A DNA stretch of 12,175 bases. Origin: Paraclostridium ghonii (GTDB lineage Bacteria > Bacillota > Clostridia > Peptostreptococcales > Peptostreptococcaceae). The stretch spans positions 1-12,175 of the forward strand of contig NZ_JAKEDR010000100.1 of the NCBI RefSeq assembly GCF_023653455.1. Reading direction: 5' to 3'. The number at the start of each line of letters is the position of its first letter. Position 1 is the first letter of the stretch. This document shows positions 5,961 to 12,175 of the stretch, in pieces. A program made the position numbers and the translations under genes. The notes under the pieces were generated by a model. It saw only the letters and a program-made list of their open reading frames with translations. It was not told the origin of the DNA and searched no databases.

Positions 5961-6518
5961 TTACACTCTCTTATATAGTATAGGATCAACAAATCCAAAA
6001 GCTATCTTGTCATTTTTATAAAAAACTTCACTTACATATAAAGTTGAGTCTTCAATTCTTTCTTTAAGTTCAAATCTAGTTGTAGGTGAAAAATAACTAA
6101 TACTTTCTCCTGTAAATACTCCATTAAATTCATCATAAACCATAGGTGTGAATTTTTCAGAAATAATTAAATCATTATAATCCATTGTTAAAGATTCATT
6201 GTCATTTCTAAAATCTTCTTTATTAACTCCTTCAGGCAATTCATAAGATGTTAAAACAACTTTATTATCTTCGTTTAATGTAAATAAAAATAAATGAGGT
6301 AAAATGTTACTGAAATTACCTTGCTTATAATAACTTTCTTCTATAACAAAGTAACCATTGAAATCTTTAGGTAAGTTTTTTATTTTATCATTACATATAC
6401 CATTTATATGTTTTGCATAAGGGTGTTTTAATTCACCTTCTTTTAGTTCACATTCTAATTGTTCATTATTGTTAAATGTTCCACATAAGTTATTAACAAA
6501 TACATCTAATACAGTCAT
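5961..6518 (-). CDS. Hypothetical protein, weakly CpcT/CpeT-like
   Basis: 185 residues, acidic, no signal peptide and no membrane helix. I do not firmly recognise it. Landmarks are LCGTFNNNEQ (11-20), GYFVIEESYY (55-64), PHLFLFTLNEDNKVVLTSYELPE (74-96), MVYDEFNGVFTGES (126-139) and a C-terminal LKERIEDSTLYVSEVFYKNDKIAFGFVDPILYKR. The order of these (FNNxEQ, a short strand with E, a PH/PY step, a GxFxG turn, then a late SEVFY...FGF) recalls the beta-barrel CpcT/CpeT family, known as phycobiliprotein lyases in cyanobacteria but also found as uncharacterised proteins elsewhere. That similarity is weak and from memory, and this organism would have no phycobilins. The start has AAGGGG 5 bases upstream. 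The gene is monocistronic, with a good promoter overlapped by a palindrome. Confidence 0.75.
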   Translation of the reverse strand: MTVLDVFVNNLCGTFNNNEQLECELKEGELKHPYAKHINGICNDKIKNLPKDFNGYFVIEESYYKQGNFSNILPHLFLFTLNEDNKVVLTSYELPEGVNKEDFRNDNESLTMDYNDLIISEKFTPMVYDEFNGVFTGESISYFSPTTRFELKERIEDSTLYVSEVFYKNDKIAFGFVDPILYKRV

Positions 6519-6550
6519 AGTTACCCCTTCTTTCTGAATTGATTTATGCT

Positions 6551-6579
6551 AGTATATCACTTCAAAAAACTATTTTCAA
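6551..6579 (-). promoter_or_regulatory. Promoter of the 5961-6518 gene
   Basis: On the minus strand, TTGAAA (6579-6574) and TATACT (6556-6551) are separated by 17 bases, a good sigma-A match. The start codon lies about 33 bases downstream of the -10 box. The -35 hexamer is inside the left arm of the palindrome at 6572-6596. Confidence 0.7.
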
Positions 6580-6596
6580 TAAATTTTATTGAAAAT
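6572..6596. promoter_or_regulatory. 25-bp perfect palindrome over a -35 box (probable operator)
   Basis: Arms ATTTTCAATAAA (6572-6583) and TTTATTGAAAAT (6585-6596) around a single T. The left arm contains the -35 box of the minus-strand gene, so a bound dimeric repressor would block that promoter. There is no T-run of terminator type and it lies outside any transcript of the minus gene. Arm composition is loosely reminiscent of Fur/PerR-type sites, but I cannot assign a regulator. The divergent GNAT gene starts 134 bases away and could share it. Confidence 0.55.
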
Positions 6597-6730
6597 GATA
6601 TATATAATTTTAATTTGATATAATTATAAAATAATAACTAATTAATAAAGGGAAAAAGCTTTTTAAAAAAGAATAAATAAATAATTAAAAACATATTATT
6701 TATCATTAAATTTGTATATCGGAGGATACA

Positions 6731-7501
6731 ATGATTATAAAGTTAGATGAACATTACCATAATCAAATTATTGAATACTTAAGTAAAGAAGAAGACTTTA
6801 ACTTGTTTGTAATAGGAGACATCGAAAGATATGGATATGACAATCAATTTTTTAATATATGGGCAGATATAAGTGAAGGTGGAAGTATACATGGTTTACT
6901 GATACAATATTTTGATCTGTTAACCATTTATTCTTATGATAATCACAATTTAAATTGTTTTATTAATCATATAAATAAGTTGCAATTTACTAATATAAAT
7001 GGAAAGATAGAAACTTTGAAACCTATAGAGCCATATATAAATTATGAAAAAAAAAGAATTGTTAACTTTTGTGTGTTAAAAAATAAAGATTATTTAAGAG
7101 AACATGAATTAGATAGTGAGGTAAAAAAGATAAGATTTGGTAAGATAGGAAAAGTACTAAATCTATATGAAGATATAAATGAATTTCAAAATCCAACAAT
7201 ACAAAGTATAAAAGAAAACTTAAGAACAGGACGTGGATACTATATTGAAAAAGATAGAAAAATTGTATCTATGGCAAAATCTACAGCTGAAAGTAGCACA
7301 CATGCAATGATAGTAGGGGTAGGGACTCATCCGATGCATAGAAATAAAGGTTATGCAACTAAGTGTATAGTTAAACTATGTAATAATTTGATAAATGAAA
7401 AAAAGAAACCATGCCTATTTTATGACAATGAAGAAGCCGGAAAAATTTATAAAAGATTAGGGTTTAAAGAGGTTGGGCAGTGGGTAATTTATTATAGGTA
7501 A
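6731..7501 (+). CDS. GNAT family N-acetyltransferase
   Basis: 256 residues. The C-terminal third is a GNAT acetyltransferase core: strand HAMIVGVGTHPMHRNKGYATKCIVKLCNNLI (191-221) carries motif A with the acetyl-CoA-binding turn HRNKGYA (203-209), and CLFYDNEEAGKIYKRLGFKEVGQWVIYY (228-255) is motif B with the usual YxxxGF pattern. Residues 1-120 form a separate N-terminal part with FNLFVIGDIERYG, seen in GNAT proteins with two tandem folds, the first of which lost the CoA site. The acyl acceptor cannot be inferred. GGAGG (6721-6725) lies 5 bases before the ATG. It is a single-gene unit ending in its own terminator. The 212-base stretch before it is AT-rich, with TATAAT at 6619-6624 but no clear -35. 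Confidence 0.88.
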   Translation: MIIKLDEHYHNQIIEYLSKEEDFNLFVIGDIERYGYDNQFFNIWADISEGGSIHGLLIQYFDLLTIYSYDNHNLNCFINHINKLQFTNINGKIETLKPIEPYINYEKKRIVNFCVLKNKDYLREHELDSEVKKIRFGKIGKVLNLYEDINEFQNPTIQSIKENLRTGRGYYIEKDRKIVSMAKSTAESSTHAMIVGVGTHPMHRNKGYATKCIVKLCNNLINEKKKPCLFYDNEEAGKIYKRLGFKEVGQWVIYYR

Positions 7502-7506
7502 GATAT

Positions 7507-7543
7507 AAAAAGAGTTGAAAACACAAGGTTTTAACTCTTTTTT
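7507..7543 (+). terminator. Terminator after the GNAT gene
   Basis: The stem AAAAAGAGTTGAAAAC with GTTTTAACTCTTTTTT has one bulged base, a small ACAAG loop and a run of six T. It begins a few bases after the stop codon. Confidence 0.85.
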
Positions 7544-7574
7544 AAATTCCTACAAAAATAGTATGAATTTAATG

Positions 7575-7603
7575 TTGACAAGATAACTAGGATATAATAA
7601 AAT
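7575..7603 (+). promoter_or_regulatory. Promoter of the iscR-iscS-iscU operon
   Basis: A consensus -35 box TTGACA (7575-7580) and TAAAAT (7598-7603) are 17 bases apart. An overlapping TATAAT at 7593-7598 is only 12 bases from TTGACA and so less likely to be used. ACTAGG inside the spacer pairs with CCTAGT at 7620-7625 (separate entry). Confidence 0.65.
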
Positions 7604-7625
7604 AATCTTGAAGATAAAACCTAGT
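7586..7625. repeat. Inverted hexamers ACTAGG/CCTAGT across the isc promoter
   Basis: ACTAGG (7586-7591) lies in the promoter spacer and CCTAGT (7620-7625) about 20 bases past the -10 box. AAGATAA precedes each one (7580-7586 and 7610-7616). Such paired sites flanking the start point would suit autoregulation by the Rrf2-type regulator encoded next. This is inference; the clostridial IscR site is not one I can quote with certainty. Confidence 0.35.
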
Positions 7626-7666
7626 AAGTTAGTCGGGAATACCTATTTAAAAAGAAGGTGTATAAA

Positions 7667-8116
7667 ATGAAGTTATCAACTAAAGGTAGATACGGACTAA
7701 AAGCGATGTTTGAGCTTTCTTTGACACAAAAAAATGGACCAGTTCCATTAAGACAAATAGCTCAAAAACAAAATATATCAGAGCAATATTTAGAACAAAT
7801 ATTTTCAGCACTTAAAAAGGCTGGTTTGATAAAAAGTGTAAGGGGTGCTCAAGGAGGATATTTGCTAGTAAAAGAACCTAAAGATGTAACTGTTGGAGAT
7901 ATACTAGTAGTACTTGAAGGTCCTGTTTCAATATCAGATTGTGTAGTAGATGAAGATATATGTGAAAATTCTGATATATGTGTTACCAAAATTGTTTGGG
8001 AAAGGCTTAAAAAAGGTATTGAAGATGTTATAAACTCAATAACACTTCAAAACATGATAGACGACTATAATAAAAACAAAAACATAAATGATATAACAGA
8101 TTTAATTATAAAATAG
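7667..8116 (+). CDS. iscR: Rrf2-family Fe-S cluster regulator IscR
   Basis: 149 residues. A winged helix-turn-helix fills the first 70 residues (MKLSTKGRYGLKAMFELSL, LRQIAQKQNISEQYLEQIFSALKKAGLIKSVRGAQGGYLL). Three cysteines, C92, C99 and C105 (SDC..VDEDIC..SDIC), match the [2Fe-2S] ligands of IscR, in nearly the same positions as in E. coli. This separates it from CymR, an Rrf2 regulator that lacks cluster cysteines and also sits beside cysteine desulfurase genes. It probably represses its own operon when Fe-S clusters are plentiful. I chose the ATG at 7667, with AAGGTG (7655-7660) 6 bases upstream; an in-frame GTG at 7658 is part of that ribosome binding site. iscS follows after 18 bases, in the same transcript. 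Confidence 0.93.
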   Translation: MKLSTKGRYGLKAMFELSLTQKNGPVPLRQIAQKQNISEQYLEQIFSALKKAGLIKSVRGAQGGYLLVKEPKDVTVGDILVVLEGPVSISDCVVDEDICENSDICVTKIVWERLKKGIEDVINSITLQNMIDDYNKNKNINDITDLIIK

Positions 8117-8134
8117 ATTTAGGAGATGAATTAA

Positions 8135-9322
8135 ATGGAAAAAAGAAAGATATATATGGATTATTCGGCTACAACTCCTGTAAAAAAAGAAGTACTAGAA
8201 GCTATGATGCCTTACTTCTGTGAAACTTTTGGAAATGCATCAAGTTTCCATTCTTTCGGGAGAGATGCTAAAAATGTTTTAGATAAATCAAGAGAGACAG
8301 TTGCTGACCTTATAAATGCAAAAGCAAATGAAATATACTTTACAGCTGGTGGAACAGAGAGTGACAACTGGGCAATAGAAGGGGTTGCATTTGCAAATAA
8401 AGCTAAAGGAAACCACATAATAACTTCTAAAATAGAACATCATGGTATATTACATGTTTGTGAATACTTAGAAAAACATCATGGATTTGAAGTGACATAC
8501 TTAGATGTAGATGGTGATGGTAGAGTAAATGCTAAAGACGTTGAAAATGCTATAACAGATAAAACTATATTAATAAGTATTATGTTTGCTAATAACGAAG
8601 TAGGAACAGTACAACCTATAAAAGAAATAGGAGAAATAGCGAAAAAGCATAATGTTATATTCCATACAGATGCTGTTCAAGCTGCTGGAAATATATCAAT
8701 AGATGTTAAAGAGTTAAATATAGATTTAATGAGTATGTCATCTCATAAAATATATGGACCAAAAGGTATAGGAGCTTTATACGTAAGAACAGGTGTTAAA
8801 CTACACACATTCGTTCATGGTGGAGCACAAGAAAGAAGAAGAAGAGCAGGTACTGAAAATATACCAGGTATAGTTGGATATGCAAAAGCATGTGAGCTTG
8901 CAAAATCTAATATGGAAAAACATATAGAAGGATTAACAGCATTAAGAACTAAACTTATAGATGGTATACTAGAAAGAATACCTCATACAAAAGTTAACGG
9001 AAGCTTAGAATATAGACTTCCAGGAAATGTAAACTTCTCATTTGAGTTTATAGAAGGAGAAGGAATACTATTAATGTTAGATATGTTAGGTATAGGAGCA
9101 TCAAGCGGATCAGCTTGTACTTCTGGATCATTAGATCCATCTCACGTTCTTATGGCTATGGGGCTACCTCATGAGATAGCTCATGGATCATTAAGACTTA
9201 GTATAGGAGATTTTACAACAGAAGAAGATATAGATTATATAATAGATAATTTACCAAAGATAATAGAGAGACTAAGAAGTATGTCACCATTATACAACAA
9301 GTTAGAAAAGGGAGGTAATTAA
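8135..9322 (+). CDS. iscS: Cysteine desulfurase IscS/NifS
   Basis: 395 residues, a PLP enzyme that takes sulfur from cysteine and passes it as persulfide to the scaffold. The start MDYSATTPVKKEV is typical. EHHG (101-104) holds the histidine stacking on PLP, HTDAVQA (178-184) the aspartate and glutamine that contact the cofactor, and SSHKIYGPKG (202-211) the PLP lysine K205. GSACTSGS (325-332) carries the catalytic C328 followed by a long loop, which marks the class I (IscS/NifS) type rather than SufS. All residues are intact. AGGAG (8121-8125) lies 9 bases before the ATG. The ribosome binding site of the next gene is inside its last codons. Confidence 0.96.
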   Translation: MEKRKIYMDYSATTPVKKEVLEAMMPYFCETFGNASSFHSFGRDAKNVLDKSRETVADLINAKANEIYFTAGGTESDNWAIEGVAFANKAKGNHIITSKIEHHGILHVCEYLEKHHGFEVTYLDVDGDGRVNAKDVENAITDKTILISIMFANNEVGTVQPIKEIGEIAKKHNVIFHTDAVQAAGNISIDVKELNIDLMSMSSHKIYGPKGIGALYVRTGVKLHTFVHGGAQERRRRAGTENIPGIVGYAKACELAKSNMEKHIEGLTALRTKLIDGILERIPHTKVNGSLEYRLPGNVNFSFEFIEGEGILLMLDMLGIGASSGSACTSGSLDPSHVLMAMGLPHEIAHGSLRLSIGDFTTEEDIDYIIDNLPKIIERLRSMSPLYNKLEKGGN

Positions 9323-9323
9323 T

Positions 9324-9779
9324 ATGCAATACAGTGAAAAAGTTATGGATCATTTCATGAACCCAAGAAATGTTGGAGAAATAGAGGATGCTAGTGGAAT
9401 AGGAGAAGTTGGAAACGTTAAGTGTGGAGATATAATGAGAATATATCTTGATATAGATAATGATACTAAAATAATAAACGATGTTAAGTTTATGACTTTC
9501 GGATGTGGATCAGCTATAGCAAGTTCCTCTATGGCTACAGAATTAATAAAAGGTAAAACAATAGAGGAAGCTTTAGACATAACAAATAAAGCTGTTGCAG
9601 AAGCTTTAGATGGTTTACCACCAGTAAAAATGCACTGTTCAGTATTAGCAGAACAAGCTATAAAAGCTGCTTTAATAGACTATTCTAAAAAGAATAATAT
9701 ACACATAGCTGCTTTAGATGGTGTTGTTATAGAAGATGACCATGATCATCATCATGATATAGAAGAAGATTTAGTTTAA
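9324..9779 (+). CDS. iscU: Fe-S cluster scaffold protein IscU/NifU N-domain
   Basis: 151 residues. The three cluster-binding cysteines are C34 (NVKCGD), C61 (FGCGSA) and C105 (MHCSVLAE), with D36 next to the first, as in IscU. Unlike SufU there is no insertion between the second and third cysteine regions. It has no C-terminal Nfu domain, so it is a bare scaffold. The last residues form an acidic, histidine-rich tail (DDHDHHHDIEEDLV, H140, H142-H144) that may bind metal; this is not part of the E. coli protein. The gene starts one base after the iscS stop codon, with GGAGG (9311-9315) inside iscS, so translation is probably coupled. No hscA, hscB or fdx follow, in agreement with the short isc operons of Clostridia. 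The usual E. coli LPPVK motif for the chaperone is present as LPPVK (98-102). Confidence 0.95.
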   Translation: MQYSEKVMDHFMNPRNVGEIEDASGIGEVGNVKCGDIMRIYLDIDNDTKIINDVKFMTFGCGSAIASSSMATELIKGKTIEEALDITNKAVAEALDGLPPVKMHCSVLAEQAIKAALIDYSKKNNIHIAALDGVVIEDDHDHHHDIEEDLV

Positions 9780-9794
9780 AATTAAGTTCCACTC

Positions 9795-9868
9795 GGTTTA
9801 GTTATGTATGTTTCCTTCATACGACGTACTACGTACGTAAGTGTTCTGTCAACATACATAACTAAACC
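9795..9868. repeat. Long hairpin with 18-bp perfect stem, function unknown
   Basis: Arms 9795-9812 (GGTTTAGTTATGTATGTT) and 9851-9868 pair perfectly. The 38-base loop (9813-9850) contains further self-complementary sequence: ACGTACGT, and CGTAC-TAC-GTACG. Its base composition is clearly less AT-rich than its surroundings. It begins 15 bases after the iscU stop codon but has no T-run, and a proper terminator follows at 9907-9952, so termination is not its evident role. It could be a small palindromic repeat or MITE-like element, or a stabilising 3' structure on the isc mRNA. I see no target-site duplication. Confidence 0.6.
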
Positions 9869-9906
9869 TTCGATAATTTTAATATTTAAACTTTGGATAG
9901 AGAAGA

Positions 9907-9952
9907 AAAAAGAGGGCATTTATAACGATGAGTTATAAATGCTCTCTTTTTT
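9907..9952 (+). terminator. Terminator of the isc operon
   Basis: The stem AGAGGGCATTTATAAC with GTTATAAATGCTCTCT (one G-U pair), loop GATGA, is flanked by A and T runs. It is a strong intrinsic terminator about 130 bases after iscU. Confidence 0.9.
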
Positions 9953-10034
9953 GTAAAAATTTTAAAGAAATGAAACTTTTTTGAATAATTTATCGTCTAA
10001 TATATGAAGCTATTTTTAAATAGAAACAAAATTG

Positions 10035-10078
10035 TAAGAAAATCTTAAGATTTATGTTAAGAAAATCTTAAGATTTAT
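10035..10078. promoter_or_regulatory. Tandem 21-bp direct repeats upstream of the response regulator
   Basis: Two identical 21-bp copies (10035-10055 and 10058-10078) with a 23-bp period. Each contains the perfect palindrome AAATCTTAAGATTT. TATAAA (10088-10093) follows 9 bases later and no consensus -35 box is present at the right distance, so the repeats occupy the -35 area. OmpR-family regulators bind direct repeats placed this way and activate from there, so autoregulation by the next gene is a natural reading. Confidence 0.6.
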
Positions 10079-10169
10079 AGTTTATTATATAAATATCGAG
10101 AAACTAAGGATAGAAAGGATGAGATATTGTATAATCAAAACTGATGATTAAATGAAGTGAGGTAAGTAT

Positions 10170-10865
10170 ATGAGCAATATTTTAGTTGTTGATGACGATA
10201 AAGAAATAGTAGATTCAATTGAAATTTACTTAAAAAATGAAGGATTTAATGTATTTAAAGCTTATGATGGCATGGAAGCATTAGAAGCCTTATTAAAATA
10301 TGATATTCAATTAATAGTTATGGATATAATGATGCCTAAATTAGATGGTATAAAAGCTACTATAAAGATTAGAGAAGAAAAAAATATACCAATAATATTA
10401 GTATCTGCAAAAAGTGAAGACAGCGATAAAATTATTGGTTTAAATATTGGTGCAGATGATTATATAACAAAACCGTTTAATCCATTAGAGCTTATAGCAA
10501 GGATTAAGTCTCAACTAAGAAGATATATAAACTTAGGAAATTATAAATGTGTAGAAAATAAAGATATTTTACAAAGTGGAGAACTAAAATTAAATTTAAA
10601 TAGTAAAGAAGTATTTGTTGATGAAGATTTAGTAAAGCTTACTCCAATAGAGTTTAAAATCTTAAGTCTTTTATTAGCTAATAAAGGCAGAGTTTTTTCA
10701 ATAGATGAAATTTATGAAAGAGTATGGGAAGAAGAAAGTTTTAATTCAGAAAATACAGTGAGTGTTCATATTAGGAGAATTAGAGAAAAAATAGAAATTA
10801 ATCCTAAAGAACCAAAATACTTAAAGGTGGTGTGGGGCGTTGGATACAAAATCGAGAAATTATAA
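10170..10865 (+). CDS. OmpR/VanR-type DNA-binding response regulator
   Basis: 231 residues. The receiver domain (1-118) shows the acidic pair D8/D9, the phosphorylated aspartate D52 (LIVMDIMMP), S79 and K101 (TKPF). The C-terminal winged helix (about 133-231) has LTPIEFKILSLLLANKGRVFSIDEIYERVW and the recognition part SENTVSVHIRRIREKIE, ending in VWGVGYKIEKL, as in the OmpR/PhoB family and close in style to VanR-type regulators of Clostridia. All phosphorylation residues are intact. GAGGTAAG lies about 6 bases before the ATG. The end of the gene contains the ribosome binding site and start codon of the next ORF, so both are co-translated, and a large membrane protein follows that is probably the cognate sensor. 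Confidence 0.93.
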   Translation: MSNILVVDDDKEIVDSIEIYLKNEGFNVFKAYDGMEALEALLKYDIQLIVMDIMMPKLDGIKATIKIREEKNIPIILVSAKSEDSDKIIGLNIGADDYITKPFNPLELIARIKSQLRRYINLGNYKCVENKDILQSGELKLNLNSKEVFVDEDLVKLTPIEFKILSLLLANKGRVFSIDEIYERVWEEESFNSENTVSVHIRRIREKIEINPKEPKYLKVVWGVGYKIEKL

Positions 10866-11064
10866 TGTTTTTAAAATAAAAAGATGGAATATACATTTAG
10901 TTATGCATTTTGCACTTTTACTTATATTTTTCTTTATGACACAAGTTGGAGCCGTTTTAATAGGTTTTACATATTTAGAAGGAAAAATTGAACTGCAATT
11001 TTTAGTATTAGCTATTTCTAATTTTATTTTTTATAAAGTTATAAGAGCTATGAATTTATTATAG
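10840..11064 (+). CDS. Small two-helix membrane protein between regulator and sensor
   Basis: 74 residues with two hydrophobic segments, about 19-42 (IHLVMHFALLLIFFFMTQVGAVLI) and 51-68 (IELQFLVLAISNFIFYKV), and a basic N-terminus (KSRNYNVFKIKRW), so it should sit in the membrane as a hairpin. It starts at TTG within the regulator gene, overlapping it by 26 bases; AAAGGTGG (10823-10830) lies 9 bases before that TTG. The only in-frame ATG (10903) has no ribosome binding site and would cut off the basic N-terminus. It ends 12 bases before the next ORF. I do not recognise a family. The position suggests an accessory subunit of the sensor. It might also be a fragment of an ancestral sensor N-terminus, but the following gene has its own complete N-terminus. 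Confidence 0.6.
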   Translation: MDTKSRNYNVFKIKRWNIHLVMHFALLLIFFFMTQVGAVLIGFTYLEGKIELQFLVLAISNFIFYKVIRAMNLL

Positions 11065-11076
11065 GTAAGAAAAGAA

Positions 11077-12175
11077 ATGGGTGAACAAATGAAAAAGAAA
11101 CAAAAAAAAGGATTAAAGTTTATAACTTTAATAGTATTATTAGCTTCAATATCAATATTGGGATCAACATTAGGAGAGTTAAGATTTGGAGATATATATA
11201 GATATACGAGATTCAGTAATATAGTTGATAAACCAAATAAATTATATGCAGATAATTTTTTTGAAAGCAATATATTTGAAAGTGATATTCTTGAAAGTAT
11301 GTTAAGCGATATGGAGTCATCAACATCAAGGACACAAAAATATCCAAAAGAAGAGGCATTACGAGATAGAAGTAGATTAGATGAACTTAAAGATATAAAG
11401 TTTTTTGTTAAAAACGATTCAACTGGAATTAGCTACACTAACACTAATTTTGGGAGTAATGATGAGTTTAGAAAATATCAAAATGATTACTGTAATTTGG
11501 AGTTTGATTTTCAAGGTGATTTAGTTAAGTATGATAAAACTATAGATGGCAAACAAAGTTCATATAACGTAAGTAGAGAAAAATTTAATGGAGATTTAAC
11601 TGATAATCTTAAGATAAGTATGTCATTTCCAAAAGAACCCATAAATAATTCATATGTTTCTGGAAGTAATGATTTTAATACTTATTACTATGAATTTGAA
11701 CATTATAAAAATTTATCAAAAAATTCAACTAGAATTTTAATAATATCAGCTATTATTTCACTAATTTCATTAATAGCATTTATAAAAAATAAAGAAAAAC
11801 TTATAAACGATGAAAGTTCAATTTTAAAAATGCATAAAAAAATACCTATAGAAGTATATATTTTCATATTTACAATATCCGGATTTTTAGCAGTCTCAAT
11901 TTTGGGTTTCTGGTGGTCTATAATTTTTAAATTCATATTTTTAAGTTTTATATGTTTTTGGATAACAAGTTTTGTAAACTTAGATAGCAAAATTGATATT
12001 TTCAAAAATAGTATAACTTATAAATGTGCAAGTTTTATTATAAGTGTAATAGCAAATACAATTAAATATTGGAATAAAGTAACTTTGATAAGAAAATTAG
12101 TTTTACTTGATATACTAGTACTAATATTTATACCACTTTTACCATTTTTAATTATGTTATTATATAATAATAGAT
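11077..12175 (+). CDS. Multi-pass membrane protein, probable sensor histidine kinase (3' end beyond window)
   Basis: An open frame of 366 codons without stop to the window edge. Basic N-terminus, TM helix 1 at about 15-32, a polar and acidic segment of some 185 residues (33-218) likely outside the cell, TM2 219-236, a short cytoplasmic linker, TM3 258-278, TM4 280-300 and TM5 about 341-362. The H-box and ATPase domains, if present, would lie beyond the edge, so calling it a kinase is inference from its place after the response regulator. The extracytoplasmic part (FSNIVDKPNKLYADNF..., FVKNDSTGISYTNT) shows no motif I recognise. Two starts are possible: ATG 11077 (AGGTAAG 7 bases upstream) or ATG 11089 (GGGTGA just upstream). 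The five-helix layout is more complex than the usual two-helix sensor. Confidence 0.75.
   Translation, partial: MGEQMKKKQKKGLKFITLIVLLASISILGSTLGELRFGDIYRYTRFSNIVDKPNKLYADNFFESNIFESDILESMLSDMESSTSRTQKYPKEEALRDRSRLDELKDIKFFVKNDSTGISYTNTNFGSNDEFRKYQNDYCNLEFDFQGDLVKYDKTIDGKQSSYNVSREKFNGDLTDNLKISMSFPKEPINNSYVSGSNDFNTYYYEFEHYKNLSKNSTRILIISAIISLISLIAFIKNKEKLINDESSILKMHKKIPIEVYIFIFTISGFLAVSILGFWWSIIFKFIFLSFICFWITSFVNLDSKIDIFKNSITYKCASFIISVIANTIKYWNKVTLIRKLVLLDILVLIFIPLLPFLIMLLYNNR

Noticed and set aside
6651..6672. AAAAAGCTTTTT as a terminator
   Set aside because: The stem is short and self-complementary without a proper loop, and it lies upstream of the GNAT gene where no terminator is needed.
9350..9580. 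Minus-strand frame opposite iscU
   Set aside because: It overlaps the cluster-binding cysteines of a certain gene and has no expression signals.
11703..12005. Minus-strand 100-codon frame at the right edge
   Set aside because: It is opposite the long open frame of the membrane protein, which has a better start, operon context and membrane topology.

Overview
The window looks like chromosomal DNA of a low-GC, spore-former-type Firmicute, most plausibly a member of the Clostridia close to the Peptostreptococcaceae. The reasons are very AT-rich intergenic DNA, heavy use of AGA, ATA and TTA codons, strong GGAGG-type ribosome binding sites, a classic clostridial 2[4Fe-4S] ferredoxin, and a rarA gene followed by an iscR-iscS-iscU group. 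I see no tRNA, rRNA, CRISPR array, integrase or transposase. The genus is inference; no 16S or other marker is present.

Region by region. 1-580: a stand-alone DnaQ-type 3'-5' exonuclease ending in a strong terminator. 660-1793: a cytosolic Hanks-type Ser/Thr kinase, preceded by an overlapping 17-codon hydrophobic ORF with its own ribosome binding site. 1787-2013: a structured intergenic stretch with two stem-loops, a palindromic site resembling paired Spo0A boxes, and a 20-bp perfect inverted repeat acting as a two-way terminator. 2023-2193 (minus): a 56-residue ferredoxin gene whose promoter holds a duplicated element. 2349-3772: a two-gene unit of a monofunctional GT51 peptidoglycan glycosyltransferase and a small CxxC protein (DUF3785-like). 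3771-4415 (minus): a SIMPL (DUF541) protein without an obvious signal peptide. 4526-5958: rarA (mgsA). 5961-6596 (minus): a conserved-looking hypothetical protein with a 25-bp palindrome over its -35 box. 6731-7543: a GNAT acetyltransferase. 7575-9779: iscR-iscS-iscU for Fe-S cluster assembly. 9795-9868: an unexplained hairpin with an 18-bp perfect stem. 10035-12175: an OmpR/VanR-type response regulator, a 74-residue two-helix membrane protein started at TTG inside the regulator gene, and the 5'-truncated-by-window-end coding region of a multi-pass membrane protein that is probably the partner sensor kinase.

How the genes work together. The isc group is a compact unit: IscR senses Fe-S supply, IscS provides sulfur, and IscU is the scaffold; the nearby ferredoxin is a typical client. 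The two-component locus at the right edge shows tandem 21-bp repeats just upstream of the regulator, which suggests autoregulation. The other genes (exonuclease, RarA, GT51, kinase, SIMPL protein, GNAT) are single-gene units of housekeeping character, mostly separated by two-way terminators, which gives the region an alternating-strand layout.

The best candidates for something undescribed are the leader-peptide/kinase pair, the 9795-9868 hairpin, and the regulator/small-membrane-protein/sensor trio with its tandem repeats. None amounts to a recognisable new system on this evidence alone.
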